Origin: CBDIHH01 sp965279095
GTDB lineage: Bacteria > Pseudomonadota > Alphaproteobacteria > Caulobacterales > Caulobacteraceae
Direction: 5' to 3'
Assembly (NCBI GenBank): GCA_965279095.1
Contig: CBDIHH010000003.1
Span: 1 to 64,000, forward strand
DNA: 64,000 nt
Every line of letters starts with the position of its first letter. Within the stretch, counting starts at the first letter, position 1. Positions 9,091 through 17,973 of the stretch are shown in pieces. Made by a program: the position numbers and the translations under genes. The notes below the pieces were generated by a model. That model made no database searches and was not told the DNA's origin. It saw only the letters and a list, made by a program, of their open reading frames with translations.

Positions 9091-10212
9091 ATGGCCCTCT
9101 CGGACCTCTATCGCCCGGCCCAGGACGAGGCGGCGAAACACGCCTTCGTGGGCTCGCTGAAGGCGCATCTGAACGGTCGGTTCGAGCGCCGGCTGGCCGA
9201 CCTGTACGCCCAGTCGCTGGCTCCGGCCTTCGAGGCCGAGCACGGCCGGGCGCCGTCCTCGCGGGACGAGGCGCGGGCCTTGCTGACCGCGCACCCGCTG
9301 TTCCAGCTGTGGGGGTCGTTGCTCTACACCTCGCAGGACCTGCTGTGGGAGACCAGCGGCGAGACCGTGGACCGACTGCGCGCCGCGTTCGACGCGGAGG
9401 TCTCGCGCCTGGCGGACGGGGAGGGGGCGCTCGGCAGCCTGACCCTGGACCCCGACATGCCCCTGCCGCAGCCGATCGCGGACATCGAGATTCACCGCCA
9501 GCCCGGCGGCTATTTCCATCAGGACGGGCCGCGGGACGTCACCGCCGCGGTGCTGTACCTCGGCGCGGTGGACACCTATCGCGCGGCCAAGCGGCTGAGC
9601 GGCCCGGGCAAGGCCGGCGATCCCACCGTGGGGCGCTTCATCGCCGCCCTGGCGCGCAAGCTGGCGCCGGGGCTGGAGCCCCTGAGGATCCTCGACCTGG
9701 GCTGCGGCAACGGCACCCAGACGGTCGCCTATGCCGAGGCCTGGCCTCAGGCGGAGCTGCACGGGGCGGACCTGTCGGCGCCCTTCCTGCGCTTCGCCCA
9801 CGCCTGGGCCGAGGGCCTTGGCGTGGCGGTCCATTACCATCAGATGGACGCCGGGCGGATGACCTTCCCGGACGGCCACTTCGACCTGATCGTCTCCCAT
9901 ATCCTGTGCCACGAGACCTGGGACGACATCCTGCGGCGGTCCCTGGCGCAGTCGTATCGGATGCTGCGCCCCGGGGGGATGCTGCTGCATGTGGACGTGC
10001 CCTATCAGCCAGACCGGATGTCGTTGACCGGCCAGGTCTGCAACGAATGGCAGATCGTCAACAACGGCGAGCCCTACTGGATGGGCTTCTCCGACACGCC
10101 GATGCGGCCGTTGCTGCTCGAGGCGGGCTTCGGCGCCGCCGAGGTGATCGAGCATTACGAGCCGTTCGGCCAGGGGGCCATGTACGCCTTCGGAGGGATC
10201 AAGAGCGCATGA
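9091..10212 (+). CDS. SAM-dependent methyltransferase with long N-terminal domain
   Basis: 373 residues from ATG 9091. The C-terminal half is a class I Rossmann methyltransferase: motif I LDLGCGNGTQT (about residue 201), acidic loop GADLS, motif II-like HFDLIVSHILCHE, and post-motif MLRPGGMLLHVDVP. The first 195 residues show no recognised domain and may bind the substrate. The target is unknown; a small molecule fits the neighbourhood (MFS carrier, TBDR). It overlaps the next gene by 4 bp (ATGA), so they are translationally coupled. Confidence 0.85.
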   Translation: MALSDLYRPAQDEAAKHAFVGSLKAHLNGRFERRLADLYAQSLAPAFEAEHGRAPSSRDEARALLTAHPLFQLWGSLLYTSQDLLWETSGETVDRLRAAFDAEVSRLADGEGALGSLTLDPDMPLPQPIADIEIHRQPGGYFHQDGPRDVTAAVLYLGAVDTYRAAKRLSGPGKAGDPTVGRFIAALARKLAPGLEPLRILDLGCGNGTQTVAYAEAWPQAELHGADLSAPFLRFAHAWAEGLGVAVHYHQMDAGRMTFPDGHFDLIVSHILCHETWDDILRRSLAQSYRMLRPGGMLLHVDVPYQPDRMSLTGQVCNEWQIVNNGEPYWMGFSDTPMRPLLLEAGFGAAEVIEHYEPFGQGAMYAFGGIKSA

Positions 10213-10523
10213 CGGACGACGCCGAACAGCCCCCGCCCCGCACGGTCCACGACCTGATGTCGCACCTCGAGCGGCGCAAGCCGGCCTTCGTGGAGGGCTC
10301 CAATATCGATGGCTTGATCGCGGCCGTCATCCGACTGACTATGGAGGTCTCGATGATCCGCGATCGACTGGACATCCATGAGGCCGTCGCCGAGAGGCAC
10401 GGGGTTGGGGGCGAGGCCGAGGTGGAAAGTTTCGAAGCGGACGCGGCGCTGAACGCCAAGCGGCTGGCGCGCCGGGAGCGGCTGATCGAAACCATCATCC
10501 GAGATCTGACCGCCGTGGCCTGA
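10209..10523 (+). CDS. Small conserved-looking protein, unknown
   Basis: 104 residues, starting in the ATGA overlap with the methyltransferase and ending 2 bp before the LysR start, so it is clearly part of the same operon. The sequence is polar, charged and helical, with no signal or membrane segment: PRTVHDLMSHLERRKPAF, then a helix with AVIRLTMEVSMIRDRLDIHEAVAE, then an Arg/Glu-rich C-terminus. A coiled-coil or partner-binding role is possible. No family is recognised. Confidence 0.75.
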   Translation: MTDDAEQPPPRTVHDLMSHLERRKPAFVEGSNIDGLIAAVIRLTMEVSMIRDRLDIHEAVAERHGVGGEAEVESFEADAALNAKRLARRERLIETIIRDLTAVA

Positions 10524-10525
10524 CC

Positions 10526-11461
10526 ATGGACCTTCAGCGCCTGCGGATCTTCGTCTCGGTCGCCGAAGCCGGCGGCTTCTCCAAGGCGGCGAAATCCCTG
10601 TCGTTGGTGCAGTCGGCGGTCAGCCGCCAGGTCCACCTGCTGGAGCAGGAGACCGGCCTGACCCTGTTCCGGCGCAATGGCCGCGGCGCCCTGCTCACCG
10701 ACAGCGGCGTCTTCCTGCTCGAGCGGGCGCGGCAGATCCTCGACATGGTCGGGCGGCTGGAGCAGGACCTCGAGCAGTTCACCGCCTCGCCCAGCGGTCT
10801 TGTCACGGTGGCCCTGCCGCCGACCCTCAGCGTGCTGGTGATCGGGCCGCTGATCCAGGTGATGGGCGAGACCTACCCGAACATCAGGTTGCAGTTCACC
10901 GAAGGTTTCAGCACCCAGATCAACGGCCTGCTCGAGCGCGGCGAGGTCGACCTGGCCCTGGTCTATGGCGCGGCCAAGCGGCGGGCGATGGTCACCGAAT
11001 TCCTGTTCGACGAGGAGCTGTATCTCATCGGGCCGGGAGACATGACGCAGAGCGGCCCGGTGTCGATGAGCGAGCTGGTCACCCTGCCGCTGGTGGTCAC
11101 CACCCCGGCGCACCGCACCCAGCTGGACGCCGCCTTCGAGGCCTTCGGCAAGCCGCTCAACATCCGCTATGAGATCGACAGCACCTCGACCCAGCGCGAG
11201 ATGGTGCGCGCCGGCGTGGGCTATTCCATCGATTCCTGCGCCGCCATCTACCAGGAGCTGCGCCGGGGCGACCTGCGGCTGCGCCGGTTCAAGGACGTCA
11301 ACTTTCGCCGTCCGATCGTGCTGGCCTTCGCGGCGGACCGCAACATCGGCCGCGCCAGCCTGGCGGTGGCGGAGACCATCAAGTCCATCCTGCAGTCCCT
11401 GCGCGAGCGCGGCTACTGGATGGAACAAGACGCGGCCGCCCCGGCGGATCCGGTAGGCTGA
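10526..11461 (+). CDS. LysR-family transcriptional regulator
   Basis: 311 residues. The N-terminal winged helix-turn-helix is typical (MDLQRLRIFVSVAEAGGFSK, AVSRQVHLLEQETGLTLFRR), followed by a periplasmic-binding-like effector domain. It is co-transcribed with the methyltransferase and small protein and lies beside the convergent TBDR gene. ATC-N9-GAT boxes upstream of the MFS and methyltransferase genes, and a CTGATATC core upstream of the TBDR, are likely its operators. It may therefore control its own operon. Confidence 0.92.
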   Translation: MDLQRLRIFVSVAEAGGFSKAAKSLSLVQSAVSRQVHLLEQETGLTLFRRNGRGALLTDSGVFLLERARQILDMVGRLEQDLEQFTASPSGLVTVALPPTLSVLVIGPLIQVMGETYPNIRLQFTEGFSTQINGLLERGEVDLALVYGAAKRRAMVTEFLFDEELYLIGPGDMTQSGPVSMSELVTLPLVVTTPAHRTQLDAAFEAFGKPLNIRYEIDSTSTQREMVRAGVGYSIDSCAAIYQELRRGDLRLRRFKDVNFRRPIVLAFAADRNIGRASLAVAETIKSILQSLRERGYWMEQDAAAPADPVG

Positions 11462-11464
11462 GGG

Positions 11465-11504
11465 CGCCTGGCTCGGGCCGCCCGGGGACGCAGATCCCCA
11501 GGCG
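11465..11504. terminator. Inverted repeat between convergent LysR and TBDR genes
   Basis: CGCCTGG (11465-11471) pairs with CCAGGCG (11498-11504) around an inner GGGGA/TCCCC stem. It sits between the two convergent stop codons and could end transcription in both directions. No T-run follows, so factor-independent termination is uncertain. Confidence 0.35.
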
Positions 11505-11518
11505 GCGTCCGGCAACCT

Positions 11519-13963
11519 CTAGAAGGTCTTGGACAGGCGCACCCCGACCTGGGCCGGGGTCGGCTTGAAGACGTTGACCGACCGGCCGAAGGTGACGGAG
11601 TCGAAGTTCTCCTGGGCGCCGGTGACCTTGTCGTTGTCGAAGATATTGGTCCCGTAGACGATGGCGCTCCACGACGGACCCTGGAGGCCGACGCGCAGGT
11701 CGACGTTCGTGCCGGCCGGGATGATGTAGTTGTTGAAGTCCTCGAGATAGCGACGGCTGCGGTACTGGACCGAGACCTCCACCAGGCCGGTCAGACCTTC
11801 GGAGAGGGTCCGGGTGTAGTTCACCGTGCCGACGATGGCGTGCTTGGGCGCCCGCTCCAACTCGCGGCCGTTGAGCGAGATGAAGCAGGCCGCCTTTCCG
11901 TTGTTGACCACGACCTTGCACTGGCGCGCCTCGGTCATGGTGAGGGCGCTGGTGGTGGCGAAGCTGTAGTCGGTATATTCGGTGTGCAGGTAGGTATAGG
12001 CAGCCGAGGCGACGAAGCCGGGCAGGGCCGCGGGCCGCCAGACGGCGTCCATGTCCAGGCCATAGACCTCGGCCGCGCCGGCGTTGGCCACCTGGGTGCG
12101 ATAGCCGCTGGCCTGGGTCAGGTCGGGGACCAGGGCGTTCACCTGCTTGTCCGTCCAGTCCATGAAGAAGCCCGCCGCGTTGATGCGAAGGGTGTCGTCG
12201 AGCCAGCTGGTCTTCAGGCCGGCCTCGTAGTTCCAAAGGCTCTCGGGCCGGTAGGTGGCGTCGGCGATGGTGGAGCCGACGTTCAGCTCGTTGACGCCGC
12301 CGGGCTTGTAGCCCTTGGCGGCCGAGGCATAGCCCATGACCCGTTCCGAAAAGCGATACTGGGCCGACAGGCGGGGGGTAAAGGCGTCGTCCTTGGTCGA
12401 GCCGTTGCGGATCAGGGTCGCGGCGGACACCACCGGCGCGAAGGTCGCGGCCGGATCCTGGGCGGTCTGGACGTCGGAGGTCTCCTCGAGATAGCGGGCC
12501 TCGGCGGTCAGGGTCAGGTTCTTGACAGGCTCGAACTCGAGCACGCCATAGACCGAGCGGCTCTCGACCTCGCGGCTGCGCGGGGTGGCGAAGGGGATCG
12601 AGCGGGCGTAGAGGCCGGCGCCGGACTGGGCGTAGGTGGCGACGGTGGTCGCGCCGAAGGCGCCGAGGGCCTGCAGCGAGCCGCTCTTCTGCTTGGTGTT
12701 CGAGGTCCAATAGAGTCCGCCCACGGCCCAGCGGAAGCGATCGTCGCTGGACAAGGTGCCCAGGCGCAGCTCCTGGCTGAACTGGGAGTATTTGTTGCGG
12801 AACAGCACGCGCTGGTAGACCGACAGGGGTTCGGCGAAGCCGCCGACGAGCTGGGTCGCGGGCGCCCCCCAGAAGTCGCCGTCATAGTCCTGCAGGTTGC
12901 GCTGGTTGGTGTAGCCGGTGAGCGAGGTCAGCACCGCCTTGCCGATCTTGTAGTCGATGTTCAGCGTCGACAGCAGGGTGTCGGACTTGGAGCCCGGGAA
13001 GTCCGTGCCGGTCAGGGCGTCGGCGGAATAGCGGGCGTCGCCGCGATAGGTGAGAACGCCCTGCGGCGCGATGGAGCTGGGCAGGGTGCCCGGGGCCAGG
13101 ACGCCGCCGGCGATGGCGGCGTTGACGGCCTGTTGCTCGGGGCCGCCCAAGGGTCGGCTGCTGAAGCCGCTGGAGCCGCTGAGGGGGAAGACGGCGCGCT
13201 GGTCGGTCTCATTGTGCGAATAGCCGACCCGGCCGTAGACATCGAGGCTGTCGCTGGGCTTCCACTCCATGGCGAGGCCGACGCCCTTGTCCTCGAAGCC
13301 TTCGAGTTCGCCTCCGGTGATCGCGTTCTTGGCGTAGCCATCATATTTCGCATAGGCGGCGGTGAGGCGGCCGGTGAGGCTGCCGTCGCCCAGGGGGCCG
13401 GAGACGGCGCCGCGCAGATCCACAAGCCCGTGGCTGCCGATGTCGGCGTTGGCCTCGGCGCCGGGGGTCTTGGACGGACGCTTGGAGATGTAGTTGATCG
13501 CGCCGGCGAAGGCGCTGCGGCCGTACAGGGCGCTCTGCGGGCCCTTGACCACCTCGATGCGCTCCAGGTCGAACAGGCGCAGGTTCAGCAGGTCGCCGCC
13601 CCCCGCGTTGCCGAACGCCTGGGAGGAAATGTCGATGCCGTCGACCAGCTCGCCCACCGGCGGCCGGCCCCGGGTGGAGGGCAGGCCGCGGATCGAGGGC
13701 CGGGTGTCCTGGGCGCTTATGCCGCGGTCGAAAATCAGGCCCGGGGTCAGTTTGGCCACGTCGCGCAGGGTGCGGATGCCCTGGCGCTCGATCTGGGCGG
13801 CGCTGAAGGCCTGCACCACCAGCGGCACGTTCTGCAGGTTCTCCTCGCGCTTGCGCGCGGTGACCACCACCTCCTCAATGGCCTGAGCCGAGGCGAACGA
13901 GGGCAGGGCGGCGGTTCCGGCAGCCGCAAGGGCGCCGGCCAGAAGAAGTTGTTTTCTCATCAT
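11519..13963 (-). CDS. TonB-dependent outer-membrane receptor
   Basis: About 814 residues. The signal peptide (MMRKQLLLAGALAAAGTAAL..ASAQA) is followed at once by the TonB box EEVVVTARKREEN, a plug domain (RDVAKLTPGLIFDRG, RIEVVKGPQSALYGR, FAGAINYISKRP) and a 22-strand barrel ending in VGVRLSKTF. No STN domain is present, so it imports rather than signals. Two ATGs (13963, 13960) lie behind GGGGG; the true start is one of them. The plug closely resembles that of the larger receptor at 42323. The ligand is unknown; the neighbouring LysR locus suggests the same compound as the MFS carrier. Confidence 0.93.
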   Translation of the reverse strand: MMRKQLLLAGALAAAGTAALPSFASAQAIEEVVVTARKREENLQNVPLVVQAFSAAQIERQGIRTLRDVAKLTPGLIFDRGISAQDTRPSIRGLPSTRGRPPVGELVDGIDISSQAFGNAGGGDLLNLRLFDLERIEVVKGPQSALYGRSAFAGAINYISKRPSKTPGAEANADIGSHGLVDLRGAVSGPLGDGSLTGRLTAAYAKYDGYAKNAITGGELEGFEDKGVGLAMEWKPSDSLDVYGRVGYSHNETDQRAVFPLSGSSGFSSRPLGGPEQQAVNAAIAGGVLAPGTLPSSIAPQGVLTYRGDARYSADALTGTDFPGSKSDTLLSTLNIDYKIGKAVLTSLTGYTNQRNLQDYDGDFWGAPATQLVGGFAEPLSVYQRVLFRNKYSQFSQELRLGTLSSDDRFRWAVGGLYWTSNTKQKSGSLQALGAFGATTVATYAQSGAGLYARSIPFATPRSREVESRSVYGVLEFEPVKNLTLTAEARYLEETSDVQTAQDPAATFAPVVSAATLIRNGSTKDDAFTPRLSAQYRFSERVMGYASAAKGYKPGGVNELNVGSTIADATYRPESLWNYEAGLKTSWLDDTLRINAAGFFMDWTDKQVNALVPDLTQASGYRTQVANAGAAEVYGLDMDAVWRPAALPGFVASAAYTYLHTEYTDYSFATTSALTMTEARQCKVVVNNGKAACFISLNGRELERAPKHAIVGTVNYTRTLSEGLTGLVEVSVQYRSRRYLEDFNNYIIPAGTNVDLRVGLQGPSWSAIVYGTNIFDNDKVTGAQENFDSVTFGRSVNVFKPTPAQVGVRLSKTF

Positions 13964-14016
13964 ATCCCCCAATTGCTTTGCATTGAGGCTCGTTGGATCA
14001 GAGCCGGGCGCAAATG

Positions 14017-14074
14017 CTATACGGAGACTATAGCCATTTCTAAGTTTTGATAGACCGCTCAGCGTCGATATCAG
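14017..14074 (-). promoter_or_regulatory. Possible TBDR promoter with CTGATATC core
   Basis: On the minus strand CTGATATC (14074-14067) lies in GTAGCTAGCTGATATC, close to GCAGCTATCTGATATC before the methyltransferase. GTATAG (14022-14017) starts 45 nt beyond GATATC, against 44 nt in the two other promoters. A second -10-like GCTATAGT lies at 14034-14027. No TTGAC is present at the -35 position and the right GAT half-box is missing, so this site is weaker evidence. Confidence 0.45.
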
Positions 14075-14170
14075 CTAGCTACAAGAGAGATGGAAATCCC
14101 TTTCGATTTGCTATCGCCGGGACGATCTGGCAGCGTCTGATCTCTTGGAAATGCTCATCAGGATCGACCC

Positions 14171-14851
14171 ATGCCGGATTTTTCGCCGCGACACCGCGCC
14201 CTGAAAGACGAGTTGTGGTCCCTCATCAAACTGTCGAGCGAAGATCCCAGCGACGATGTCCTGCCCGCCATGCGCGCCATCGTCGACGAATTGATCCCCT
14301 ATTCGCCCATCGCCCGCCCCGTGGACCAGCAGGACCAGATCGAGGGCCGCTGGATGGGCCGGTTCAGCTACTACGGCGCCGGGCACAGCCGCGGCGTGAA
14401 ACGTGAGTTCGTCAGCGACCTGAAGACGCTGTCGTTCGGAAATCTGCCCAAGGTTCCGATCTGCCATGAAGAGACGGCGCAGGAAATTTCTGTGAAAGAC
14501 CTCGCCTATAACAACGTCACTTCGATCAAGTCTCTCGACGGTCTCGACTGCGGCCACATCATCGTGCTCGGCAGCTATGTTGGCGACGCCGAGAACCCCC
14601 AGCGCTACCATGTGTCGTTCTACGGCTATCGCCTGCTGGCGCCGGAAGGGCTGGACGAGGCGCAATATCGCCAACGGCTCGGGGTCGACGCCGACGTGCG
14701 GCTGTCGGGCGAATACAAGCCGCCGCGGCTTCACTCCGACATCGTCTACGCCGACGACGACACCCGCATCAATTTCGGCGGCCTCGGCGGCCTCTATGTG
14801 CTGGAGCGCGTGCCGGGTCACCCGGGGGTGTCGGTGAGCTTCGGCGGCTAG
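14171..14851 (+). CDS. Conserved-looking cytoplasmic protein, unknown
   Basis: 226 residues, no signal peptide or membrane segment. The N-terminus is helical (HRALKDELWSLIKLSSEDP), followed by a beta-rich part with IEGRWMGRFSYYGAG, YHVSFYGYRLL and INFGGLGGLYVLERV. The pattern of a ligand-binding barrel (lipocalin or plant fibrillin-like) comes to mind, but I cannot assign it. It is divergent from the TBDR gene across about 207 bp holding the CTGATATC element, so it could share that control. Confidence 0.7.
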   Translation: MPDFSPRHRALKDELWSLIKLSSEDPSDDVLPAMRAIVDELIPYSPIARPVDQQDQIEGRWMGRFSYYGAGHSRGVKREFVSDLKTLSFGNLPKVPICHEETAQEISVKDLAYNNVTSIKSLDGLDCGHIIVLGSYVGDAENPQRYHVSFYGYRLLAPEGLDEAQYRQRLGVDADVRLSGEYKPPRLHSDIVYADDDTRINFGGLGGLYVLERVPGHPGVSVSFGG

Positions 14852-14861
14852 GCCCCGCGCC

Positions 14862-15626
14862 TCATTTTTCGAGGCGGCCGTCGTGGACGGCGTTCACGTC
14901 GAAGGGAAACAGGACCGCCGGATCGGGCAGGCCGGTCTTGCCGGCTGCCTCGGGGCCGTTCAGGACGGTCAGCAGGTGCCGCAGGACGGCCAGCCGGCCC
15001 GCCTTCTTGTGATCGTTGCGCACGCACATCCAGGGCGCCACCGCGGTGTGGGTGCGCGCCAGCATCTGATTGCGCGCCTCGGTGTATTCGTCCCAGCGCT
15101 TCTGCGCCTCCGCGTCGAGGGGGCTGGTCTTCAGCAGCTTCAGCGGATCGCGCCGGCGTTCCTTCAGGCGGCTGGCCTGCTCCTTCTTGGAGATGTCGAG
15201 CCAGAGCTTGACCAGGATGATGTCGGACTCCACCAGCATCCGCTCGAATACGGGGGCGTCGTTGAGGAAACGCTCGTGCTGTTCAAGGGTGCAGAAGCCC
15301 ATCACCGGCTCGACCCCGGCCCGGTTGTACCAGGACCGGTTGAAGATCACCCATTCGGCCGCGGCGGGCAGGTGGCGGCCGTAGCGCTGGAAATACCATT
15401 CGCTGAGCTCGCGGTCGGACGGCTTGGGCAGGGCCACGACACGGGTGTTGCGCGGCGACAGGTGCTCGATCACCCGGCGGATGGTGCCGTCCTTGCCGGC
15501 GGCGTCGCGCCCTTCGAAGATCACGATCAGCTTCTGCCCGGACTTGATCGCCCGCGCCTGGGTTTTCACCAGCTCAGCCTGGAGGTGCTCCAGCTCGTCG
15601 GTGTAGCTCGTGTCGGTCTTGGCCAT
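14862..15626 (-). CDS. ppk2: Polyphosphate kinase 2
   Basis: Transfers phosphate between polyphosphate and nucleotides in the cytoplasm. This is a single-domain PPK2 of 254 residues with Walker A GRDAAGKDG, the PPK2 lid region RSWYNRAGVEPVMG, and KLWLDISKKEQASRLKERRRDPLK. Which nucleotide it prefers (NDP or NMP) cannot be settled by eye. It stands alone and is convergent with the gene at 14171 (10 bp apart). Confidence 0.93.
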   Translation of the reverse strand: MAKTDTSYTDELEHLQAELVKTQARAIKSGQKLIVIFEGRDAAGKDGTIRRVIEHLSPRNTRVVALPKPSDRELSEWYFQRYGRHLPAAAEWVIFNRSWYNRAGVEPVMGFCTLEQHERFLNDAPVFERMLVESDIILVKLWLDISKKEQASRLKERRRDPLKLLKTSPLDAEAQKRWDEYTEARNQMLARTHTAVAPWMCVRNDHKKAGRLAVLRHLLTVLNGPEAAGKTGLPDPAVLFPFDVNAVHDGRLEK

Positions 15627-15776
15627 GGCGCCACCTTACGCCGGCCCGGGCCGCGGAGTCATCGCCCGTGTCGGGGGCCCTGGTCAGAACGATCGCCCGG
15701 GGGTCTAGTGACGGAAGGTTGGCGGGACGGGGATGGTATCCATGCAGCGTAACACAGGCCCGATGCAGGCCCGCTC

Positions 15777-17069
15777 TTGAGCGCGACCGGCGCGACCCCC
15801 GCCTGGCCGTCGGCGCGGCTGGGCTGGACGGCGGTGGTGCTGCTGCAGCTGGCCTATGTGCTGTCGTTCGTCGACCGCACCATCCTCAGCCTGCTGGTGA
15901 CCCCGATCCAGGCGGACCTGCACCTCAGCGACCTGCAGCTGGGCTTGCTGCAGGGCCTCGCCTTCGGCCTGTTTTATACGCTGATGGGCCTGCCCTTCGG
16001 CTGGCTGACGGACCGCGCCCGGCGCACCTGGATCGTGGGGTCGGGGCTGGCGGTATGGAGCCTGGCGACCATCGCCTGCGGCTTCGCCAACAGCTTCTGG
16101 GCCCTGTTTGTGGCGCGGATGCTGGTGGGGGTGGGGGAGGCCGCCCTGTCGCCGTCCGCCGCGTCGCTGATCGCCGACTACCATCCGCCCAGTCGCCGCG
16201 GCCGGGCCTTCGGGCTGTTCATCATGGCCGGGTCCCTGGGGGCGGGGGCGGCCCTGATCGTCGGCGGGGCAGTGCTGGCGGCGCTCCAGCACAAGACCGT
16301 CTCCATCCTCGGGCTGGCCCCCCTGGTGGGCTGGCGGGTGGCCTTCATCGTCGTCGGCCTGCCCGGCCCCCTCTTGGCGCTGGCGTTCCTGGTGCTGCGC
16401 GAGCCCCCGCGCCGGGAGCCGCCGGTGGTGGCCCTCAACGAGGCGCCGTGGTCCCTGCGGCCGATGCTGACCACCTTCGCCGCCCATTTCGGGGGCTTCT
16501 CCTTCTTCGCGGCCTATTCCTATGGCTCGCTGGCGTGGCTGCCGGTGCTGTTCGAGCGGATCCACCACCGGCCGGCCGCGCAGTTCGGCTGGGCCCTGGG
16601 CCTGGCCCTGCTGATCGGCGGCTGCGGCGGGGCCGTCACGGGGGGATGGCTGGTGGACCAGGCCCGTCGACGGGGCTTCCGTTCGCCCGAACTGGGGGTG
16701 GCGGCGGTGTTCGCCGCCCTGCTCGTGCCCATGGCGCTGCTGGTGGGTCTGGCCACGCAGACGCAGGTCGCCCTGGTGGCGGCGGGGGCGGCGATGTTCT
16801 GTCTCGCGGCCCCCTCGGCCGGGTCTGTGGCGGCCCTGCAGACGGCGACGCCCAATCGGGTGCGCGGTCGGGTGACCGCCGCCTACTATGTGATCATGAA
16901 CGGGACGGGCCTGTGCCTGGGCCCGGTGCTGATGGCGGCGCTGGGAACCCGCTACGGCCTGGACCGGGCCTTCGTGATCATGGCCGCGGGCCTGCTGATC
17001 CCCGCCGCCGCCCTGATCGCCCTGGCGGCGGTCCTGTATGGCCGCAAGGCTCCGGCCCTGCTCAAATGA
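15777..17069 (+). CDS. MFS transporter, spinster-like
   Basis: 430 residues, about 12 TM segments. YVLSFVDRTILSLLVTPIQADL and the loop GWLTDRARRTWIV are typical of the spinster-type MFS group common in Caulobacterales and sphingomonads. The start is uncertain: the longest frame uses TTG 15777, which leaves a sensible 15-residue N-terminus before TM1, but no good ribosome binding site is visible. It overlaps nothing and lies 43 bp before rsmE. The substrate is unknown. Confidence 0.85.
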   Translation: MSATGATPAWPSARLGWTAVVLLQLAYVLSFVDRTILSLLVTPIQADLHLSDLQLGLLQGLAFGLFYTLMGLPFGWLTDRARRTWIVGSGLAVWSLATIACGFANSFWALFVARMLVGVGEAALSPSAASLIADYHPPSRRGRAFGLFIMAGSLGAGAALIVGGAVLAALQHKTVSILGLAPLVGWRVAFIVVGLPGPLLALAFLVLREPPRREPPVVALNEAPWSLRPMLTTFAAHFGGFSFFAAYSYGSLAWLPVLFERIHHRPAAQFGWALGLALLIGGCGGAVTGGWLVDQARRRGFRSPELGVAAVFAALLVPMALLVGLATQTQVALVAAGAAMFCLAAPSAGSVAALQTATPNRVRGRVTAAYYVIMNGTGLCLGPVLMAALGTRYGLDRAFVIMAAGLLIPAAALIALAAVLYGRKAPALLK

Positions 17070-17112
17070 GCGCGCCGGCGCCGTGGCCGGTCTGCAAGCG
17101 TCGCCCCGTCCC

Positions 17113-17898
17113 ATGGTCCGACTGTTCGTCCCCGATCCCTTGGTCTCCGGGGTCGCCATCGCCCCCACCGCCGAGCAGGCCCACTACCTGACCAAGGTCA
17201 TGCGCCTGGGTCCGGGCGACCCGGTGGATCTGTTCAACGGCCGCGACGGCGAATGGCGCGCGCGGGTGGCCGAGGTCGGCCGACGCGGCTGCAGCCTCGC
17301 GCCCGAGGCTCAGATCCGGCCGCAGATCCCGCCCCCCGACCTGGACCTGATCGTGGCCCTGGTGAAGCGGGCGCGCCTGGAGATCATCGTCGAGAAGGCG
17401 GCGGAGCTGGGGGCGCGGCGGGTGCGGCTGATGACCAGCCGCCGGACCAATGCCGACCACACCAACGTCGCCCGCCTGCAGGCCATCGCCACCGAGGCGG
17501 CCGAGCAAACCGGGCGGCTCGACGTGCCCCAGGTGGCGGCGCCCCAGAAGCTGGACGCCATGCTGGACGGATGGGAGGCGGGCCGGCGGCTGATGTTCTG
17601 CGATGAGGCGGGGGACGACCCCGCGGCGCCCTGGGGCGGCGAGGGGGGGCGGGCGGTCCCGGCCCTGAACGCCCTGGCCGGCGGCGCGCCCGGCGCCTGG
17701 GCGGTGCTGATCGGGCCGGAGGGCGGCTTTGATCCGCAGGAGCGCGCGCGCCTGCGCGCCTGCGACTTCGTCACCCCGGTGACCCTGGGACCGCGCATCC
17801 TGCGCGCGGATACGGCGGCGATCGCCGCCCTGACTCTGTGGCAGGCGGCCCTGGGCGATTGGGGGGGAACCGGCGCGCTTGACGGCGACTTGTCTTGA
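17113..17898 (+). CDS. rsmE: 16S rRNA m3U1498 methyltransferase
   Basis: Methylates N3 of U1498 in 16S rRNA. About 261 residues from ATG 17113 (MVRLFVPDPL), with an N-terminal PUA-like domain (HYLTKVMRLGPGDPVDLFNG) and a SPOUT domain carrying the knot motifs LIGPEGGFDPQE and VTLGPRILRADTAA. The longer frame from 17038 only adds residues overlapping the MFS gene. gshA follows 75 bp downstream; rsmE-gshA linkage is common in alphaproteobacteria. Confidence 0.94.
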   Translation: MVRLFVPDPLVSGVAIAPTAEQAHYLTKVMRLGPGDPVDLFNGRDGEWRARVAEVGRRGCSLAPEAQIRPQIPPPDLDLIVALVKRARLEIIVEKAAELGARRVRLMTSRRTNADHTNVARLQAIATEAAEQTGRLDVPQVAAPQKLDAMLDGWEAGRRLMFCDEAGDDPAAPWGGEGGRAVPALNALAGGAPGAWAVLIGPEGGFDPQERARLRACDFVTPVTLGPRILRADTAAIAALTLWQAALGDWGGTGALDGDLS

Positions 17899-17973
17899 GG
17901 CCGCTTGGCGCCCACGTGGCGAGCGACTAGACAATGCGGCCAACGGGGCGCCTTGGCCTTGGGGAGGATGTCC

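Noticed and set aside
11840..14050. 736-codon plus-strand open frame
   Set aside because: Antisense shadow of the TBDR gene at 11519-13963. The receptor frame has signal peptide, TonB box, plug and barrel end, so the plus frame is spurious.
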